From: Acanthosepion esculentum
Taxonomy: Eukaryota > Mollusca > Cephalopoda > Sepiida > Sepiidae
NCBI GenBank assembly: GCA_964036315.1
Contig: OZ038507.1
Span: forward strand, 64,351,374-64,415,373
Length of the DNA: 64,000 nucleotides
Reading direction: 5' to 3'
The notes below the pieces were generated by a model, which worked only from the letters and a program-made list of their open reading frames with translations, had not been told where the DNA came from and searched no databases. The position numbers and the translations under genes were made by a program. Positions 1 to 10,803 of this stretch are shown here, in pieces. The number at the start of each line of letters is the position of its first letter. Position 1 is the first letter of the stretch.

Positions 1-59
<59 letters not shown>
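1..59. repeat. (AT)n microsatellite
   Basis: This is an uninterrupted AT dinucleotide array cut by the window edge. It abuts a fragment that is also found next to a (TA)n array at 13.6 kb. Confidence 0.97.
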
Positions 60-64
<5 letters not shown>

Positions 65-112
65 ACGCAGTTTGTCTGGAAATTTTAATTTTTTAATATT
101 TTTATTTTTCAA

Positions 113-116
<4 letters not shown>
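60..116 (+). repeat. End fragment of a (TA)n-flanked repeat (Penelope-like family)
   Basis: The stretch resembles 13631-13677: both have a TTTGTCT/TGTGTCT start, then AAATTTTAATTTTTTAATATTTTT, shared in order but with gaps. Both copies run directly into a (TA)n array. The 13.6-kb copy is the downstream end of an island carrying a hammerhead-like motif, so this is probably the terminal part of a second copy whose body lies left of the window or is lost. Confidence 0.5.
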
Positions 117-163
<47 letters not shown>

Positions 164-176
164 GTGTGTGCATGTA

Positions 177-222
<46 letters not shown>

Positions 223-234
223 CTCGTGTTTGTA
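117..234. repeat. Compound (TA)n-(TG)n microsatellite
   Basis: A TA array passes into a TG array with a few interruptions. Confidence 0.95.
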
Positions 235-262
235 TGTCTGTGGGTGTGATATGGCAGCTATA

Positions 263-532
263 AATTTTGATAGCCCATAGGAAAAAAAAACTTAAATGAC
301 AAATTTTCTCCCGAAAAACCATTTAATCCTGGTGCCTCTTGGTAAGTGACCATTTGTGAGCGGAAATTTATCTAAGGGGAGAGAACTAGGGAAGTAGGTT
401 TTGGCGCCGAAAAAGCGACATGTAGAGTTGGCGGTACGGCGGACGGTGGCGTTAACACCAAGACAATTACAAAGATTGTTTTCCATCGACGCAAAAAAAA
501 AAAAAAAAAATAATAATAATAATAATAATATT
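263..532 (+). other. Unrecognised non-repetitive stretch ending in poly(A)/(AAT)n
   Basis: About 225 bp of moderate complexity ends in 16 or more A residues followed by (AAT)n. Such a tail suits a retroposed, SINE-like insertion. I see no clear tRNA promoter boxes or target-site duplication. Confidence 0.3.
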
Positions 533-779
533 CAGCAACAAATTTGGAGAAATAAAATGTAAAAAAAAATGCCCACTCATACATGCAAATATGTATATAT
601 AGATGAGTCTACAGGAATCTATATACGAAATCATAATTCATTATACTTCGAGTTTTTTCTTCTTTTTGTTTTTTGTTTTGTTGGAACCGTTGTTACTTCG
701 CATTGCGTTCTTTTTTCTTATTATTTGTTTCTTTTGTTCTTCATTTTTTTTTGCGTTTTGTAAGATCAATCCTCCTTAA

Positions 780-1285
780 ATTTTTTCTTGCTTTCAGTCT
801 GTCTTTAATTTTTATTTTCTCCGATTTATCTTCTTTCGTTCTTTCTTTACCGTTCACCATTTTTATTTTCCGATATCACATTTAATCTTTTTCTGTTAAA
901 AATCTTTCTTACATGCAACCATTTTCCTGTTTTATTTGTTTCTTTCTTTTTTCCTTGCTTTATTCTTCCTCCTTCTTTACTTCCTTACCCTTTCCTTCTA
1001 CTCTTTCTTTATTCTTTTCTTTATTCCCTTCTTTCTTTCTTTCTTTCTTTCTTTCTGTAATATATATTCTTTATCCTTTTTATCTTTCTTTTCGTAACAT
1101 GTTCTTTTTAATTTTTGTTCACCATTTTTATTTTCCGATATCACATTTAATCTTTTTCTGTTAAAATTCTTTCTTACATGCAACCATTTTCCTGTTTTTC
1201 TTTGTTTCTTTCTTTTTTCCTTCCTTTATTCTTCCTCCTTCTTTACTTCCTTACCCTTTCCTTCTACTCTTTCTTTATTCTTTTA

Positions 1286-1331
<46 letters not shown>

Positions 1332-2580
1332 GTAATATATATTCTTTATCCTTTTTTTCTTTCTTTTCGTAACTTCTTCTTTTTAATTTTTTGTTCACCA
1401 TTTTTATTTTCTGATAAAACATTTAATCTTTTTCTGTTAAAATTCTTTCTTACATGCAACCATTTTCCTGTTTTTCTTTGTTTCTTTCTTTTTTCCTTCC
1501 TTTTAACCTTCTTCCTTTCTTCCTTACTTTCTTACCCCTTCCTTCTATTCTTCCTTTATTCCTTTCTTTATTTATTTCTATTTTTCTTTCTTTCTTATTT
1601 TCTTTCTTTCTTTCTTTCTGTAATATATGTTCTTTATCCTTTTTACTTTCTTTTCGTAACTTCTTTTTTTAAAATTTTTTGTTCATCATTTTTATTTTCC
1701 GATATCACATTTAATCTTTTTCTGTTAAAAGACTTTCTTTCTTGTTTTTCTTCCCTGTTTTTTTCTGCCCTCTTTCTGTCCTTTTTTCTTTCTTTATTCA
1801 ATTTGTATTTCGCACTTTTTTCTTTTCATTCCTTCTTTCTTTTTTCTTCTTTCTTCCCATTTTTTTCGATATCACTTTTAATCTTTTTATATTAAAATCA
1901 TTTCTCTCTTCCTTGCTTTTGCTTGTTTTTCTTTCTTTCTTTCTTTATTCAATATGTATTTTATCCTTTTTCTTTCTTTTCGTTCTTCTTTCTTTTGTCT
2001 CTTTTCTTCACCATTTTTATTTTTCGTATATCTCATTTAATCTCCTTTTATTAAAATTATTTCTTTCTTCCTTACTTTTTACAGTTTTTCTTTCATTTCG
2101 TCTTTCTTTCTTTCCTTCTTTCTTTCCTTCTTTCTTTCTTCAATGTGTATTCTTTTTGTATTTTATCCTTTTTTTCTTTTTCTTCTATCTTTTTGTTGCG
2201 TTCACCATTTTTTCTTTTTTATTTAATCTCTTTTTGTTAAAATTCTTTCTTTCTTTCTTCCTTCTTCCTGTTTTTCTTTCTTTCTTTCTTTTCTAATACG
2301 TTTATTTCTTCTTTCATTCATTCATTTATTTTTTTCTTTCTTTTTTCCAGTTTTTATTTGATTTATTCTTTCTTTCTTTATTTCCTTCATTCTTTCTTTC
2401 TTCAATTTATTTTTTATTTCCTCCAATTTATATTCTTTCATTTTTCTTTCTTTTTCGTTCGCCATTTCTATATTTCAGAAATCACATTTAATCTCTTTCT
2501 TTTAAAATTCATTCTTTCTTCTATCTTTTTTCCATTTTTCATTTTTTTTTTGTCGTTCCTAATATTTGCACGTTTTTCAT
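780..2580 (+). repeat. Pyrimidine-rich tandem repeat, about 265-276-bp units decaying rightward
   Basis: The marker ACATGCAACCATTTTCC recurs at 911, 1176 and 1452, giving periods of 265 and 276 bp. Each unit contains CTTT-rich filler, a TTCACCATTTTTATTTTC block and a CATTTAATCTTTTTCTGTTAAA block. Diverged versions of the last block continue to about 2.5 kb. The open frames here are leucine/serine/phenylalanine-rich translations of this repeat and are not genes. Confidence 0.85.
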
Positions 2581-2659
2581 TTTAATTAATGTCACATCTT
2601 ATAAGTTTTAGGCTTAGCTCTTATTATATACACATTTATTACATTGCCCCGAGAGTCTA

Positions 2660-2785
2660 CATTTTTCCTTCAAGTTCGAATTATTCCATTATCCATTTTT
2701 GGAATCTTGGTTTGGTTCCAAATGCACCAGCAAATATTTCATATTTCACAATTTTTTTTCACATATTCCACCACTCCCCTCCTCC
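2660..2785 (+). mobile_element. Decayed SINE-like repeat
   Basis: The stretch matches the reverse complement of 5995-6150 over CAAGTTCGAATT, TTCCATTATCCATTTT and CATATTTCACAATTTTT in the same order. CAAGTTCGAAT resembles a tRNA B box, so a tRNA-derived SINE is the likeliest source. No A box is convincing. Confidence 0.45.
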
Positions 2786-3034
2786 TTTCTTGGCTGGCCG
2801 GATTCATCTTTTCTGACAGCGGTCTCTTTTCCTCAAGTCGTTCAGCGTGCACTTTAAACGACATATTTTCCTTATTTTAAATCATCTGACCATTTCCGAC
2901 CTAAATAGAATGTTACCTCATCTGCTTAAGATTTGCATTAGTAAATCTAATTCAACATACTCGTTTAATTTTCGTTAACTGGCCCCAAGATTTATAACGC
3001 GCAATAAGATGATCAAAAGTTATGCCAGTCGGGT

Positions 3035-3985
3035 TCGATCACAAATTCGTCCGTCCTGTGTATGAAGATAAACTATATCCGCGTCCAGGGTAAGACGATA
3101 AACTACGTCCAACAGCAAGGCCGCTAATCAGGAGGTTTTGAGGACCGTGGAACCAATTAATTTCTGGTTTTCCCAGCTCCACCCTGACGCGGAGTGGTAG
3201 CACCTGTTAGGGTCCCAGATACGGGCAAATGGGTAAAAAACAAGTGTCAAAACACTATGGAAGTGTAAAAATAGGTTTTAATACCAGAAATACTTTGTAA
3301 AAAATTATTACCAGCAATATATTTTTGAAAAAAAATTATCAGTTATAGATAAAAAAAAACAAATTAAAGATCTTGTCGGCATAAAATAACCCATTGAGGT
3401 ATTGACATGCCGTAAAACAAACCAAACCAAACCAAACAACTAAAAGATCGAAGCAGTATTTTGATGTAAAGCTGAACATCCCTAAGAAAGGCGCCGTACT
3501 TGACTTAAAACCAAAAATAATATTATGTTAAATTATAAAAATATTACCAGCAATAAAAATCTTGTCGTCATGAAATAACCCATTGAGATGTTGATATGCC
3601 GGAAAAAAAGAACCCAAACAACTAAAGGATCGAACCAGTTTCTTGATGTAAAGATGAACATCCTTAAGAAAGGCGCCGTACTTGACTTAAAACCAAATAT
3701 AATATTATGTTAAATTATAAAAATATTACCAGCATTAAAAATCTTGTCGGCATTAAATGACCCATTGAGATGTTGATATGCCGTAAAACAAACCAAACCA
3801 AACCAAACAACTAAAGGATAGAATCAGTTTCTTGATGTAAAGATGAACATCCTTAAGAAAGGCGCCATACTTGACTTAAAACCAAAAATAATATTATGTT
3901 AAATTATATAAAATATTATCAGTAATAAAAATCTTGTTGGCATTAAATAACCCATTGAGGTGTTGATATGACGTAAAACAAATCA
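3035..3985 (+). repeat. Composite repeat family F with about 184-bp tandem units
   Basis: The left part (about 3040-3330) holds GGTAAGACGATAAACTACGTCC, GGTGGTAGCACCT-like and ATTACCAGCAATA motifs shared with 27428-27840 and, inverted, with 22080-22660. It is followed by about three tandem units marked by GGCGCCGTACTTGACTTA at 3490, 3672 and 3861 (periods 182 and 189). The same units appear inverted at 61.26-62.09 kb. No open frame is preserved. A non-autonomous element with internal tandem repeats is likely, class unknown. Confidence 0.75.
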
Positions 3986-4029
3986 AACCACATGAAACAA
4001 ATTCGTATCATTTTTAAGTAGTATTCAAA

Positions 4030-4350
4030 GCTAGTACAATCCGATACCTTTAATCCGGCGCTCTCGTTGTCCGGCAACACCGATGGAACTTCTTTCTTAC
4101 TAACGGAATACGAATGGAATAGATATGAATCGTTCGACTGTACGTGGAATCGTGGGTTTTGCTGTGAATGTCGAAACTCGGGGAAATTTAGGAATGCAGT
4201 TCGTTTAGACATTTTCCACGGAAATAGCGACATAGTAGCGACATTTCGTCTGTGCAGATATGTGGGAAATAATTCATCACCCACAATGTCGCGAAGACGC
4301 TTCTGAATTCTATCAAGGCATAAAATGTTTGGTAAATGCAATGTCAATTG
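4030..4350 (-). pseudogene. Non-LTR retrotransposon reverse-transcriptase C-terminal fragment (Jockey/CR1-like family)
   Basis: Minus-strand translation from about 4347 reads IQKRLRDIVGDELFPTYLHR, then RRNVATMSLF, PWKMSK and RFHVQSNDSYLFHSYSVSKK. These blocks follow the order of the region after the reverse transcriptase in animal Jockey/CR1-type elements, where IQKRL, RRNVASL, FYKYFHG and a serine-rich segment are typical. Sister fragments are at 6.5, 9.0, 26.3, 33.5 and 47.7 kb. The catalytic RT domain is missing and the frame ends without the usual WNSLP block, so this is a dead, truncated copy. Confidence 0.75.
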
Positions 4351-4379
4351 CCTTCTTAGTTCCCGTTTCTAATGTTGTA

Positions 4380-4492
4380 CTCGCTCCTTAATTTTGCTTT
4401 GCTTTTTTTTTCCTTATATTCTTTCACACTCAGTAACCCCCGAGTCTTAGTTACTTTTTACCTTGCCTGGGGTGAAATGCTTGAAAACAATA
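4380..4492 (+). mobile_element. 3' tail of the Jockey/CR1-like retrotransposon
   Basis: The block TTGCCTGGGGTGAAATGCTTG corresponds to TTGCTAGGGGTGAAAAGCTT at 48.33 kb and to TTGCTTGGGGTGTAATGCTT at 50.98 kb, where it closes the element's 3' untranslated region. Its orientation is opposite to the coding fragment immediately to the left, so two insertions lie head to head. Confidence 0.6.
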
Positions 4493-4584
4493 TATGGCTT
4501 TTTTTTTCAAAAGAAACGATGAATTTATTGGAACAAAGCAAGTTCAGTTGACCATTGATAACAATTCCAGAACAACGTAACTAT

Positions 4585-4930
4585 AAACAATTTTTTTCTA
4601 TCCTCTGCCAGCCGCTATGATGGAGAAAGCGTTACCTCGAACCATCAACAGTGAGACACGCTGCTAGAGCCACTCCGTTTCGCGAGGCTCGTTCCTTAAT
4701 CGAGACGCCAATCGCGCCAATCCTCCGAAGAAACGCCATCGAACGAGGGCCAATAATCTCCGAAGTCTCCACTGCCACAAGAGTAAAAAAACAATCTATA
4801 GCAAGTGAAGAATATTTCACTATTTTTTTCATCTCTGCGTCCCGGGCGACGGATCCCAGCTCAACCGCGGACTTGATCAAATTACCAGCCGAAAATGTAT
4901 CCGCACAGGTCGCATCCCAAATCAAACCTA
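4585..4930 (-). pseudogene. Non-LTR retrotransposon C-terminal domain fragment
   Basis: Minus-strand translation contains WDATCADTFSAGNL, AEMKKIVKYSSL, FFTLVAVETSEIIGP and AFLRRIGAI. This order matches a conserved segment commonly encoded downstream of reverse transcriptase in mollusc and cnidarian retrotransposon polyproteins (WD.TCADT, then A..KK.KY, then PVAVET.G). The function of that segment is not established. The fragment is about 97 residues, 5'-truncated and flanked by an RT fragment of another family, so it is a relic. Confidence 0.6.
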
Positions 4931-4974
4931 CGGAGATAGTTACTTCTAGGGGCGGTACAAATCCGAAAACTTAT

Positions 4975-5460
4975 TGGGTTAACCAAAGATGCTTTCCAAA
5001 AGCTAAGGAGAGTATTAAGAGACAGAAAATGTTCGTTAAAGACAAGGAAAAGAGTTACGTGATATCCTCATTTCTGTATGGCAGTGAGTGCTGGACAATC
5101 TCCTCAAAGATGAAGAAATCTAGTTCTACAGATGGATGCTGTGTATACCTTGGTCCGAACATATGATCAACGCCGAAGTTTTAGAGAAAAAACATCAGGA
5201 AGCGAGAACTGGCGTTGCTAAGGTACAAAATGAGGAAAGAGTGCTTGAAAAACTTGATACTCACAGGACAGATTGAAGGCAAGAGCGACAGAGGAAAACA
5301 ACGCATAACCTACTTAGTGAAATGGCAGAACAAGTATTAGGAGAAATAACAAAAGACTAAATTTATTAAGAGATACGAAGGACAAGAAATGGTGGAGAGC
5401 CATGATCGCCAATGTCCTGAAGGAACATAGCACATAGAAGAAGGACGAGCTTGTATAAAT
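4975..5460 (+). pseudogene. RTE/L2-like retrotransposon 3' coding remnant
   Basis: In shifting frames the DNA reads TKDAFQKL, then LYGSECWTISSKMKK, then a segment like RHIMRKEGLENLILTGQIEG, then KDRKWWRAMIANVLKEHST. This is the typical end of an RTE/L2-type reverse-transcriptase protein, from the thumb-like YGSECW block to the terminal RAMIANVL block. At least two frameshifts and an internal stop interrupt it. Homologous remnants lie at 24.3, 39.5, 42.6, 55.9 and 57.6 kb. Clade assignment is uncertain. Confidence 0.75.
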
Positions 5461-5935
5461 GGATGGCAGAACAATGTTTAGGAGAGATAACAAAAAGTCA
5501 AAATTTATTAAGAGCTACGAAGGACAGGAAATTGTGGAGAGCCATGATTGCCTATATCCTGAAGAAATATAGCATATAGAGAAAGTTCAGCAACCAGTTT
5601 TTTTCTGTTGTCTTGACAGCATAATGCACTCTAATTAATTTGAGCACAGATGATCTCATTGATACTAAATAAGCATTTATTTTGTGAAGCGGGGAGTCAT
5701 GCAAATAATGAGGAAATAGGGCTTGGAAAATCTGATACTCACAGGTCAGATTGAAGGCAAGACGGGCAGAGAAGAACAACGCATAACCTACTTAGTGAGC
5801 TTGAGTAAATGGATGGTGAAACAAGTCTTAACAGAAAGATAAAATATATTAAGAGCTATAAGGCAAACGACGATGTGAAGAGCCATGATTGCCACGTCTT
5901 GAGGGGGCAAGGCATATAAAGAAGAAGACAAGAAA
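5461..5935 (+). pseudogene. Partial tandem duplicates of the RTE/L2-like 3' end
   Basis: The terminal block ACGAAGGACA(G/A)GAAATKGTGGAGAGCCATGAT recurs at about 5385 and 5517, and a third, more diverged form is near 5875. The block CTTGGAAAATCTGATACTCACAGG at 5727 repeats the one at about 5248. The 3' end has therefore been duplicated at least twice in direct orientation, by local duplication or nested insertion. Confidence 0.6.
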
Positions 5936-5984
5936 GAAACTATTTTTCTAGCATCTTTAGCGATGGGGCGTATATATATAAATT

Positions 5985-6165
5985 CCACTTCTTGACTTCT
6001 AGTTGTTTTTTTTTTCTGGGAATGGGGGAAAGAATAAAAATTGTGAAATATGAAAATAAAGGTGCTGTAAGTGGAACAAAACAAAAGAAAGATTATGAAA
6101 ATGGATAATGGAAGAATTCGAACTTGGCTTTTCTGGTGAGAATTTGAATCCCAGCTGGCGTTCAA
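5985..6165 (-). mobile_element. Decayed SINE-like repeat
   Basis: This is the reverse-complement relative of 2660-2785, containing CAAGTTCGAATTCTTCC on the minus strand, which resembles a tRNA B box. It adjoins a (GA)n tract. Confidence 0.45.
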
Positions 6166-6190
6166 GATAAGAAGAGTCGTTAATAGAAGA

Positions 6191-6192
6191 AC

Positions 6193-6245
<53 letters not shown>
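6191..6245. repeat. (GA)n microsatellite
   Basis: An almost pure GA array. Confidence 0.95.
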
Positions 6246-6248
<3 letters not shown>

Positions 6249-6269
6249 GAATTCATCATGTCTGTTTAT

Positions 6270-6480
6270 AGTTCTGAGATGAGGAATTTACACTATTTAC
6301 ATTGTTCGTTGTCCTCATCTTTGTCGCCATATTCATGACGTTTCGACCGTTGTATGTCAGATGAGCTGAATTTCGAACTGAATCCTTTATTTCGTCCACA
6401 GGCGTAGACTGTTCTAATTCCACGTGCCGTGCCTCTTCCGGATGTCTCAGTTATTTTAATCCTATCACCCCCCACCCCAA
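6270..6480 (-). mobile_element. SINE-like repeat with degenerate hammerhead core
   Basis: On the minus strand this copy shares GAACAGTCTACGCC, AACGGTCGAAACGTCATG and ATGGCGACAAAGATGAGGAC with the copies at 23.3 and 23.6 kb; the 62.1-kb copy is more distant. The hammerhead 5' strand of helix II is deleted, but GAAA-CG-TC remains. TCAT before CTGA can pair with ATGA after the cleavage position, so stem I is still possible. Confidence 0.6.
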
Positions 6481-6540
6481 GCAAAGCGGTAATACCACCA
6501 GTAGTCAGGGGCTTACAGTGACTGAAACTGAAACAGAAGT

Positions 6541-6835
6541 TTGACAACAGAGATTGAGGAAAGGACAAAAGATGTGCGGGATTCAAGTAGACAGAAGATG
6601 GCGATTGACGTTGTATTTAAATTATTGAAGATTGTAGTTATCAGGGAAGCAAGTAAACGGAAGGTGGGAAGTGTAAGAATAGAAACTAATGGAGTAGAAG
6701 TGGCGGTTACATTTAATTATTTCAACAGTAAAATGGTGGGACCTAAATGCCAAACTAGTAGCGCGCTTAAATTCATGTGGTTTGCACACCAGGAAAAAAA
6801 AAGCTCGTTAGAGCAGCTGCCATGAAAATATTTGT
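6541..6835 (-). pseudogene. Jockey/CR1-like retrotransposon C-terminal fragment
   Basis: Minus-strand reading gives FYKYFHGSCSNEL, then in other frames blocks corresponding to HPFTVE and DNYNLQ-FKYNVNRHL of the better copy at 47.7 kb. Several frameshifts separate these blocks. The same DNA segment, about as decayed, is present at 9060-9215, so the two are sibling copies. Confidence 0.65.
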
Positions 6836-6985
6836 AGAAATAGTCCGAATAATGTAAATAGTGTACATAATACCTCATCTCAGAAATATAAACAGATACT
6901 GAAGAAACATTGTGATAAATATGGCAAGAAAGATCAGGACAATAGTCCGAATAATGTAAATAGTGTATATTTAATACCATGGTTT
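6836..6985 (+). mobile_element. Tail of the hammerhead-containing SINE-like repeat, partly duplicated
   Basis: AATAGTCCGAATAATGTAAATAGTGTA occurs twice (about 6840 and 6941), the second time after a GAAACATTGTGATAAATATGG segment that is equivalent to GAAACGTTGTGACAAAAATGG at 23.6 kb. This is the 3' part of the family at 23.3-23.7 kb. Confidence 0.55.
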
Positions 6986-7165
6986 TCTGATACCGTTGGA
7001 CTGAGTGAATCTGTTAGGCACATTGCATCGTTTATTGGGTTATCTGTCTATTTAAATTTGAAATGTAGCATTTGAAAAATACGAGGATGTAGCTGTCTTC
7101 TTATCACTCTCTCTCTCTCTGTCACATTTCTTGCTTACTTCTCTGTATGTATTTATGTATCTCAT

Positions 7166-7172
7166 GTCGTTC

Positions 7173-7234
<62 letters not shown>

Positions 7235-7262
7235 CATTTCTTCTCTCTCTCTCTCTCTCTAC
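7166..7262. repeat. (TCTA)n and (TC)n microsatellite
   Basis: About 16 TCTA units are followed by a short TC tract. Confidence 0.95.
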
Positions 7263-7535
7263 ATCTAACTACAATCTCCAACGGTTTAAGTGTAGCGTCA
7301 ATCGACATCTCCAGTTGCCTTGATCTATCCACTTCCCTTCTCCACATCCTTTCATCTTTCATTCCTATCTGCTCTCGCTCCAAAACTTCTGTAACCCCCT
7401 TCCTTGATCGACCCACCGTCTTTCTCTTTCTCCACGTCCTCTCCTTTACCACTCCTATCTGCTCTTCCTCCAACCCTTCTGTAACCCCATGCGTGATAGT
7501 GGCCTCCAGCCTTGCTTGTGGTGATACGCTTAAAA
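7263..7535 (+). mobile_element. Jockey/CR1-like retrotransposon 3' end and tail
   Basis: The stretch begins with the coding end NYNLQRFKCSVNRHLQLP followed by TGA. A C/T-rich 3' untranslated region with duplicated TCCACATCCTTTCATC/TCCACGTCCTCTCCTT blocks follows, and it ends at CTTGCTTGTGGTGATACGCTT plus poly(A). It matches 48100-48352 throughout, so it is a short 3' copy of the same family. Confidence 0.8.
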
Positions 7536-7552
7536 AAAAAAAAAAACCTCTC

Positions 7553-7582
7553 TCTATCTATTTTATCTATCTGATGTTGTTC

Positions 7583-7638
<56 letters not shown>

Positions 7639-7700
7639 TTATCTATCTCATTCCTTGCTTACCACTCTCTATCTATTTTATCTATCTGATATCGCATCTA

Positions 7701-7731
<31 letters not shown>

Positions 7732-7820
7732 CTCTATCTATCTATCTCATTCCTTGCTTACCTCTCTCTCTCTCTCTCTATCTATCTATCTATGTCATTT
7801 CTTCCTTATCTCTCTCTTTC

Positions 7821-7912
<92 letters not shown>
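7553..7912. repeat. (TCTA)n/(TC)n/(TA)n compound microsatellite
   Basis: Repeated TCTATCTATTTTATCTATCTGAT blocks and TCTA arrays end in a (TA)n array. Confidence 0.95.
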
Positions 7913-7915
<3 letters not shown>

Positions 7916-8985
7916 AAAAGGTACGTTTTGAAGGTAAATGTCTCATATCGATATGATGTCTCATATCTATAATGTTCATATTTATATCCAAAGAAACTCG
8001 AACAGGTACAGGGCGTGCGATCACTCTGTTCTATAGAGAAAGTCATCACTTATAGAACTCTATATTTCTACATAGTTACCAATACTGGCTGCTTTTTCAT
8101 CAGCTTACCTATACTAATATTCATTAAGCCTTGACAACGCTCAGTAGGTTAATTGTTACCACTGTTCTTTTTTAATCCTCTCTCTAGTTACGCCATACTT
8201 TTCGCTTCGTGTCTGTGTAAGCCGAGGTTGAGAAATATCTCTATATACGTTTCCCTGTTACAAACTAAAAAAGGAAGACAGCTGCATTCCTGAAAGACAT
8301 ATTTTTGCTCGAAGGCCGGTTGGTTGCCAATTAATTCTGAATATACAACTGTCACCCGTGTCACGGCCTTAAAAATTTAATCAGGCTTAAATAGTTTTGC
8401 AAATTTGTGTAATTAAACTTACTGAAAACACCTCATTAGCTTCGCCTTAATTACTACCGAGAATTTTTTTTAAGAAAGGGGAGGTTGCATTAATTGTTTA
8501 AAATTATTGTTTTGGACTTTTTAATTTTTTTAATTTTTTTTTTTTTACATTGGTTTTGCTCGCTGTTGTTTCGAGTTTGTTGAAAAGTAACGCAGAAAAG
8601 ATTAAAAAAAAACTTTCGTAAATAGTAAATTGAATTGCGTAGTCTGCTAATCAGTTCGAGGTAAAAAAAAATATATATATATATATATAAAAAGGTGAAA
8701 TAAGGAAAAATCCTTACGGTCTGTAAAACGTGGGTCACTTCAAAGATATTGAGGGATTATGGGGTCGACACAAGCCTCGTGAATTGGAGATCAACGTCTG
8801 GCAATTATTTACTTTATCACGGCTCAATTTGAAACAAAAAGATTATCCACTGGTGTTTTGTCTATATCCGGACATGAACAAACCAATTGCCAAATATTTT
8901 CAAAGGGAATTAGTGCTGTTCTCAAAAGGGGTTTACAGAGAGAGAAAATGACGGAAAATACATAGTGGGCATTGAGGAAAGGATC
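7913..8985. other. No recognised gene; AT-rich unique-looking DNA
   Basis: There is no long open frame with a recognisable family and no clear repeat. A 73-codon frame at 8730-8951 shows no familiar motif and is not called. Confidence 0.5.
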
Positions 8986-8989
8986 AAGG

Positions 8990-9320
8990 TAACATTTTGA
9001 AGTTATCAAGGAAGCAAGTAGAACGAAGGGGTTCCACTATTGGGAAGTGCGAGAAAAGAAACTGTTGGAGTAAAAGTGGCGGTTACATTCAACTATTATC
9101 AGCAGTAAAATAGTGGGACCTAAATGCCAATCTAGTAGCGCGCTTAAATCTATGTTGTTTGCGCACCAGTTAAAAAGACCTCGTCAGAGTAGTTGCCATG
9201 AAAATATTTGTAGAAAAGACAGAGGGAAGTCACGCTACGTCGGTGAGAAAGTGACTGAAGTCGAGATGCCTGATCAGGATCTATTACATTGCAGATCCTT
9301 CTTTGGATTTCAACAGTAAA
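8990..9320 (-). pseudogene. Jockey/CR1-like retrotransposon C-terminal fragment
   Basis: The stretch is close to 6650-6835: TGGGACCTAAATGCCAA and TAGTAGCGCGCTTAAAT are shared. On the minus strand a reading runs through a KYFHGN-like block into the upstream YVASLR-like region. Frames are broken. Confidence 0.6.
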
Positions 9321-9434
9321 GGTTGGATCAGAATTTTTGAGAAAAGGATACAGTCTTATCTGCTGTAGATGTCAGGACTTCGAACTGATTGAGGAGAGGA
9401 GCGACTGAGGATTTGCCGTTGTTCAGCACCCTCA

Positions 9435-9690
9435 TGTAGAGCCGCTAATGGTTTCTAGAACCACGCTTGCAAGATGCTATAAGTTGTCTCATTCTACCAG
9501 CAAACAGTAGCTTTGCTTCATTGAGGACAAGTCCGCACTCGTTACGAGCAGAGACAAAGAGACGTCTGTTGCTATCAGACGGGTCGCTCTGGAACAGTCG
9601 GAAGAAATGATTCTTGTGGCCAATAACGGCCGAGAAAGCAGGTGAAAACCAGGGAGATGAACGCGATTTAACATGGTATTTATATACATT
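9435..9690 (-). pseudogene. Jockey/CR1-like retrotransposon segment between endonuclease and RT
   Basis: Minus-strand translation reads VKSRSSPWFSPAFSAVIGHK, NHFFRLFQSDPSDSNRRLFV, then ARNECGLVLNEAKLLFAGRM. The SPWF...A...RNH.F.LFQ...S..N...F..ARN pattern is the usual linker between the apurinic-like endonuclease and the reverse transcriptase in Jockey/CR1-type elements. About 85 codons are open without a stop, which makes this one of the better preserved fragments. It is truncated by a (TA)n array upstream and may belong with the C-terminal piece just to its left, since both are on the minus strand. Confidence 0.7.
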
Positions 9691-9706
9691 TAATATGCAA
9701 TATAAA

Positions 9707-9736
9707 CACACACACACATATGTATATATATATATG

Positions 9737-9804
<68 letters not shown>

Positions 9805-9845
9805 TGTGTGTTTGTGTGTGTGTATAGACATATATATATATACAT
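9707..9845. repeat. (CA)n/(TA)n/(TG)n microsatellite
   Basis: A long TA core is flanked by CA and TG segments. Confidence 0.95.
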
Positions 9846-9891
9846 AATATGCATAATATATATATATTTATATATATATACTGTTATGGTA

Positions 9892-10076
9892 ATTTACTCA
9901 CGCTATAAACAGCAGCAGCTACTGCCTTTTGCAGGGTGAAGTTTCCAGCAGTCAGCTCTGACAGTTGGACCGAACATTCTTGCTGTAACACTCTCGTTTG
10001 TATATGTTTGTATTACTATTCCTGTTAATATATTTAACTCAATTCCTCTCTTGTGTCTTTATTTCTGGCACCAACA
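9892..10076 (+). mobile_element. Candidate solo LTR, 185 bp
   Basis: A distinct island between (TA)n and (ATT)n begins TGTTATGGTAATTTACTC and ends TTTATTTCTGGCACCAACA. It has the TG...CA ends of an LTR and short inverted TGTT/AACA termini. TTTATTTCTGG near the end resembles a U5 region. No internal retrovirus-like genes or target duplication were seen, so an LTR is only one reading. Confidence 0.35.
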
Positions 10077-10094
10077 AAACTACAAGCATATACA

Positions 10095-10145
<51 letters not shown>

Positions 10146-10194
10146 CATTATGATTATTATTATCATTATGATTATTATTATTATTATCATTATG

Positions 10195-10226
<32 letters not shown>

Positions 10227-10293
10227 CATTATGATTATTATTATTATTATTATTATTATTATCATTATGATTATTATTATTATTATCATTATG

Positions 10294-10325
<32 letters not shown>

Positions 10326-10596
10326 CATTATGATTATTATTATTATTATCATTATGATTATTATTATTATTATTATTATTATTATCATTATGATTATTAT
10401 TATTATTATCATTATGATTATTATTATTATTATTATTATTATTATCATTATGATTATTATTATTATTATCATTATGATTATTATTATTATTATCATTATG
10501 ATTATTATTATTATTATTATTATTATTATCATTATGATTATTATTATTATTATCATTATTATTATCATTATGATTATTATTATTATTATCATTATG

Positions 10597-10628
<32 letters not shown>

Positions 10629-10803
10629 CATTATGATTATTATTATTATTATCATTATGATTATTATTATTATTATTATTATTATTATCATTATGATTAT
10701 TATTATTATTATCATTATGATTATTATTATTATTATCATTATGATTATTATTATTATTATTATTATTATTATCATTATGATTATTATTATTATTATTATT
10801 ATA
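10095..10803. repeat. (ATT)n array with ATC-ATT-ATG higher-order periodicity
   Basis: About 710 bp of ATT triplets are interrupted at regular intervals by CATTATGA. The interruptions recur mainly 24 and 36-39 nt apart, often alternating, which gives a 60-nt higher-order unit. All frames on both strands stay open (Ile/Met, Tyr/His/Asp), so the long open frames here are artefacts. Confidence 0.97.

Noticed and set aside
4067..4306. 79-codon plus-strand frame
   Set aside because: It is the antisense shadow of the minus-strand retrotransposon fragment, whose reading matches a known family.
4651..5166. 171-codon plus-strand frame as one protein
   Set aside because: Its first half is antisense to a minus-strand retrotransposon domain, and only its last part (from about 4975) reads RTE/L2-like sequence, so it is a chance fusion of two insertions.
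8090..8115. CTGATGA on the minus strand
   Set aside because: No GAAA or pairing helix follows within 40 nt.
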